Of a DNA stretch of 6,502 bases, positions 6,115 through 6,502 are shown in pieces. Location: NCBI GenBank assembly GCA_023418435.1, contig JAEZZT010000130.1:1-6502 (forward strand), given 5' to 3'. This DNA is from Bacillota bacterium. Its GTDB lineage: Bacteria; Bacillota; Negativicutes; Veillonellales; Negativicoccaceae. Position 1 is the first letter of the stretch, and every line of letters begins with the position of its first letter. The notes beneath the pieces were generated by a model, which ran no database searches, had not been told where the DNA came from, and saw nothing but the letters and a program-made list of their open reading frames with translations. Position numbers and translations under genes: made by a program.

Positions 6115-6342
6115 CTCTTGTTCTCCACTAACAAACTTGTCAAAATCATATCCTCGTCCCTCTAAATCATTACGGATCATGTCGATAGCGTATTCATACC
6201 CCGCACACTCTCCCTGTATGAACTCATTAAACGTTCCACTTGCCTTTGCCTCAGCTTCCGTTTCGTCTTTGCGCAACTTAATGTGCCGAACAACCTCCCG
6301 GAGCGTTTCCTGTGTCCAGATCCAATCACGGTTAACTAACAT
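6112..6342 (-). CDS. 76-residue uncharacterised protein, probable immunity-slot gene (unit D)
   Basis: Not recognised. It is not a member of the 66-residue family: it lacks the DDWRKC end and reads as mostly helical and charged (WIWTQETLREVVRHI, KLRKDETEAEAKA, then GYEYAIDMIRNDLEGRG and an acidic end). No signal peptide, membrane segment or catalytic motif is visible. ATG 6340-6342 abuts a stop codon (TAAATG), with AAAGGAGG eight bases upstream. Its position, after a short tail resembling the JAB C-terminus and before the shared junction sequence, is the same as that of the three 66-residue genes, so it may be an unrelated immunity protein in an equivalent slot. That is inference from layout only. 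Confidence 0.7.
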   Translation of the reverse strand: MLVNRDWIWTQETLREVVRHIKLRKDETEAEAKASGTFNEFIQGECAGYEYAIDMIRNDLEGRGYDFDKFVSGEQE

Positions 6343-6453
6343 TTACTTTTCCTCCTTTCGCCTCAATTTCTCCAAAGCCTTCACTATTGTACCTTCCACA
6401 CGAATATCCACTCGGTAGGAATGTGGATATCTGTACGTTTCAAAAGCGGTATA
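6343..6453 (-). pseudogene. Possible JAB-toxin tail remnant (unit D)
   Basis: A 36-codon frame closed upstream by TAA (6454-6456) and ending at TAA 6343-6345 reads YRVDIRVEGTIVKALEKLRR and then KEEK. VEGTIVKALEKLRR resembles the tail of the JAB protein (TEEAILRALEKYQRE): about 7 of 14 positions match, including ALEK. It has no start codon with a ribosome site, and it ends directly against the 76-residue gene whose Shine-Dalgarno it contains. The match is short, so this is the weakest of the four tails. Confidence 0.45.
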
Positions 6454-6500
6454 TTATATGCCCCTTCTCCTCGGTATCTACCGTGGTGTAAGTTCAGATT
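6384..6500 (-). other. Open frame entering from the right edge, possible gene end
   Basis: A minus-strand frame runs from the window edge to TAG 6384-6386, about 38 codons, reading NLNLHHGRYRGEGAYNIPLL and then KRTDIHIPTEW. It has no start in view. It overlaps the unit D tail in another frame; a one-base shift near 6405-6415 would join the two, so they may be one broken C-terminus. I cannot assign a family, and the frame could be chance. Confidence 0.25.
6404..6430. repeat. 8-bp inverted repeat with 11-base loop
   Basis: ATATCCAC (6404-6411) and GTGGATAT (6423-6430) are perfect inverted copies. No T-run follows, so it is not a terminator. It could be an operator-like site or chance. Confidence 0.35.
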
Positions 6501-6502
6501 TC

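Noticed and set aside
6453..6458. TATAAT on the minus strand upstream of the 76-residue gene
   Set aside because: The -35 position reads GTAGAT, a poor match; a weak promoter is possible but cannot be supported.

Overview
The window reads as chromosomal DNA of a Gram-negative bacterium that uses Firmicutes-style translation signals. All supported genes are on the minus strand. Strong Shine-Dalgarno sequences and an NrdR regulator, next to a complete ADP-heptose (LPS inner-core) pathway, suggest a Negativicutes lineage (Selenomonas-like LPS-bearing Firmicutes). That placement is inference; no rRNA or marker gene is present to fix it.

Positions 1-4762 hold a tightly packed operon, read right to left: nrdR, an M19 dipeptidase gene, gmhA, hldE, gmhB, and a GT9 heptosyltransferase gene (waaC-like) that runs off the left edge. 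Neighbours overlap by 4-5 bases (ATGA or TGATG), except hldE-gmhB, which are in the same reading frame and separated only by one stop codon and one further codon. A promoter with an extended -10 lies just upstream of nrdR. GmhA isomerises sedoheptulose 7-phosphate, HldE phosphorylates and later adenylylates the heptose, GmhB removes the 7-phosphate in between, and the GT9 enzyme transfers the heptose to the lipid A-Kdo core. The epimerase HldD is not in view.

Positions 4868-6502 are different: visibly more A+T-rich, with small genes in a repeating pattern. Three paralogous 66-residue proteins (A 4897-5097, B 5529-5729, C 5820-6020) each start inside the 3' end of a sequence coding for the C-terminus of a JAB/JAMM-like domain protein. 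In unit A most of the JAB domain remains (5079-5468, open to 5528). In units B and C only a 30-40 residue tail remains. A fourth, unrelated 76-residue gene (6112-6342) also follows such a tail. Each small gene ends in the same roughly 21-base junction sequence beginning at its stop codon, and in unit A that sequence forms the 5' part of an intact terminator. The best reading is a decayed array of orphan toxin-C-terminus/immunity cassettes of the polymorphic-toxin or phage MuF type, parked upstream of and insulated from the nrdR-heptose operon. I derived the tail homology by translating and comparing the units by eye; the toxin/immunity function is inference.
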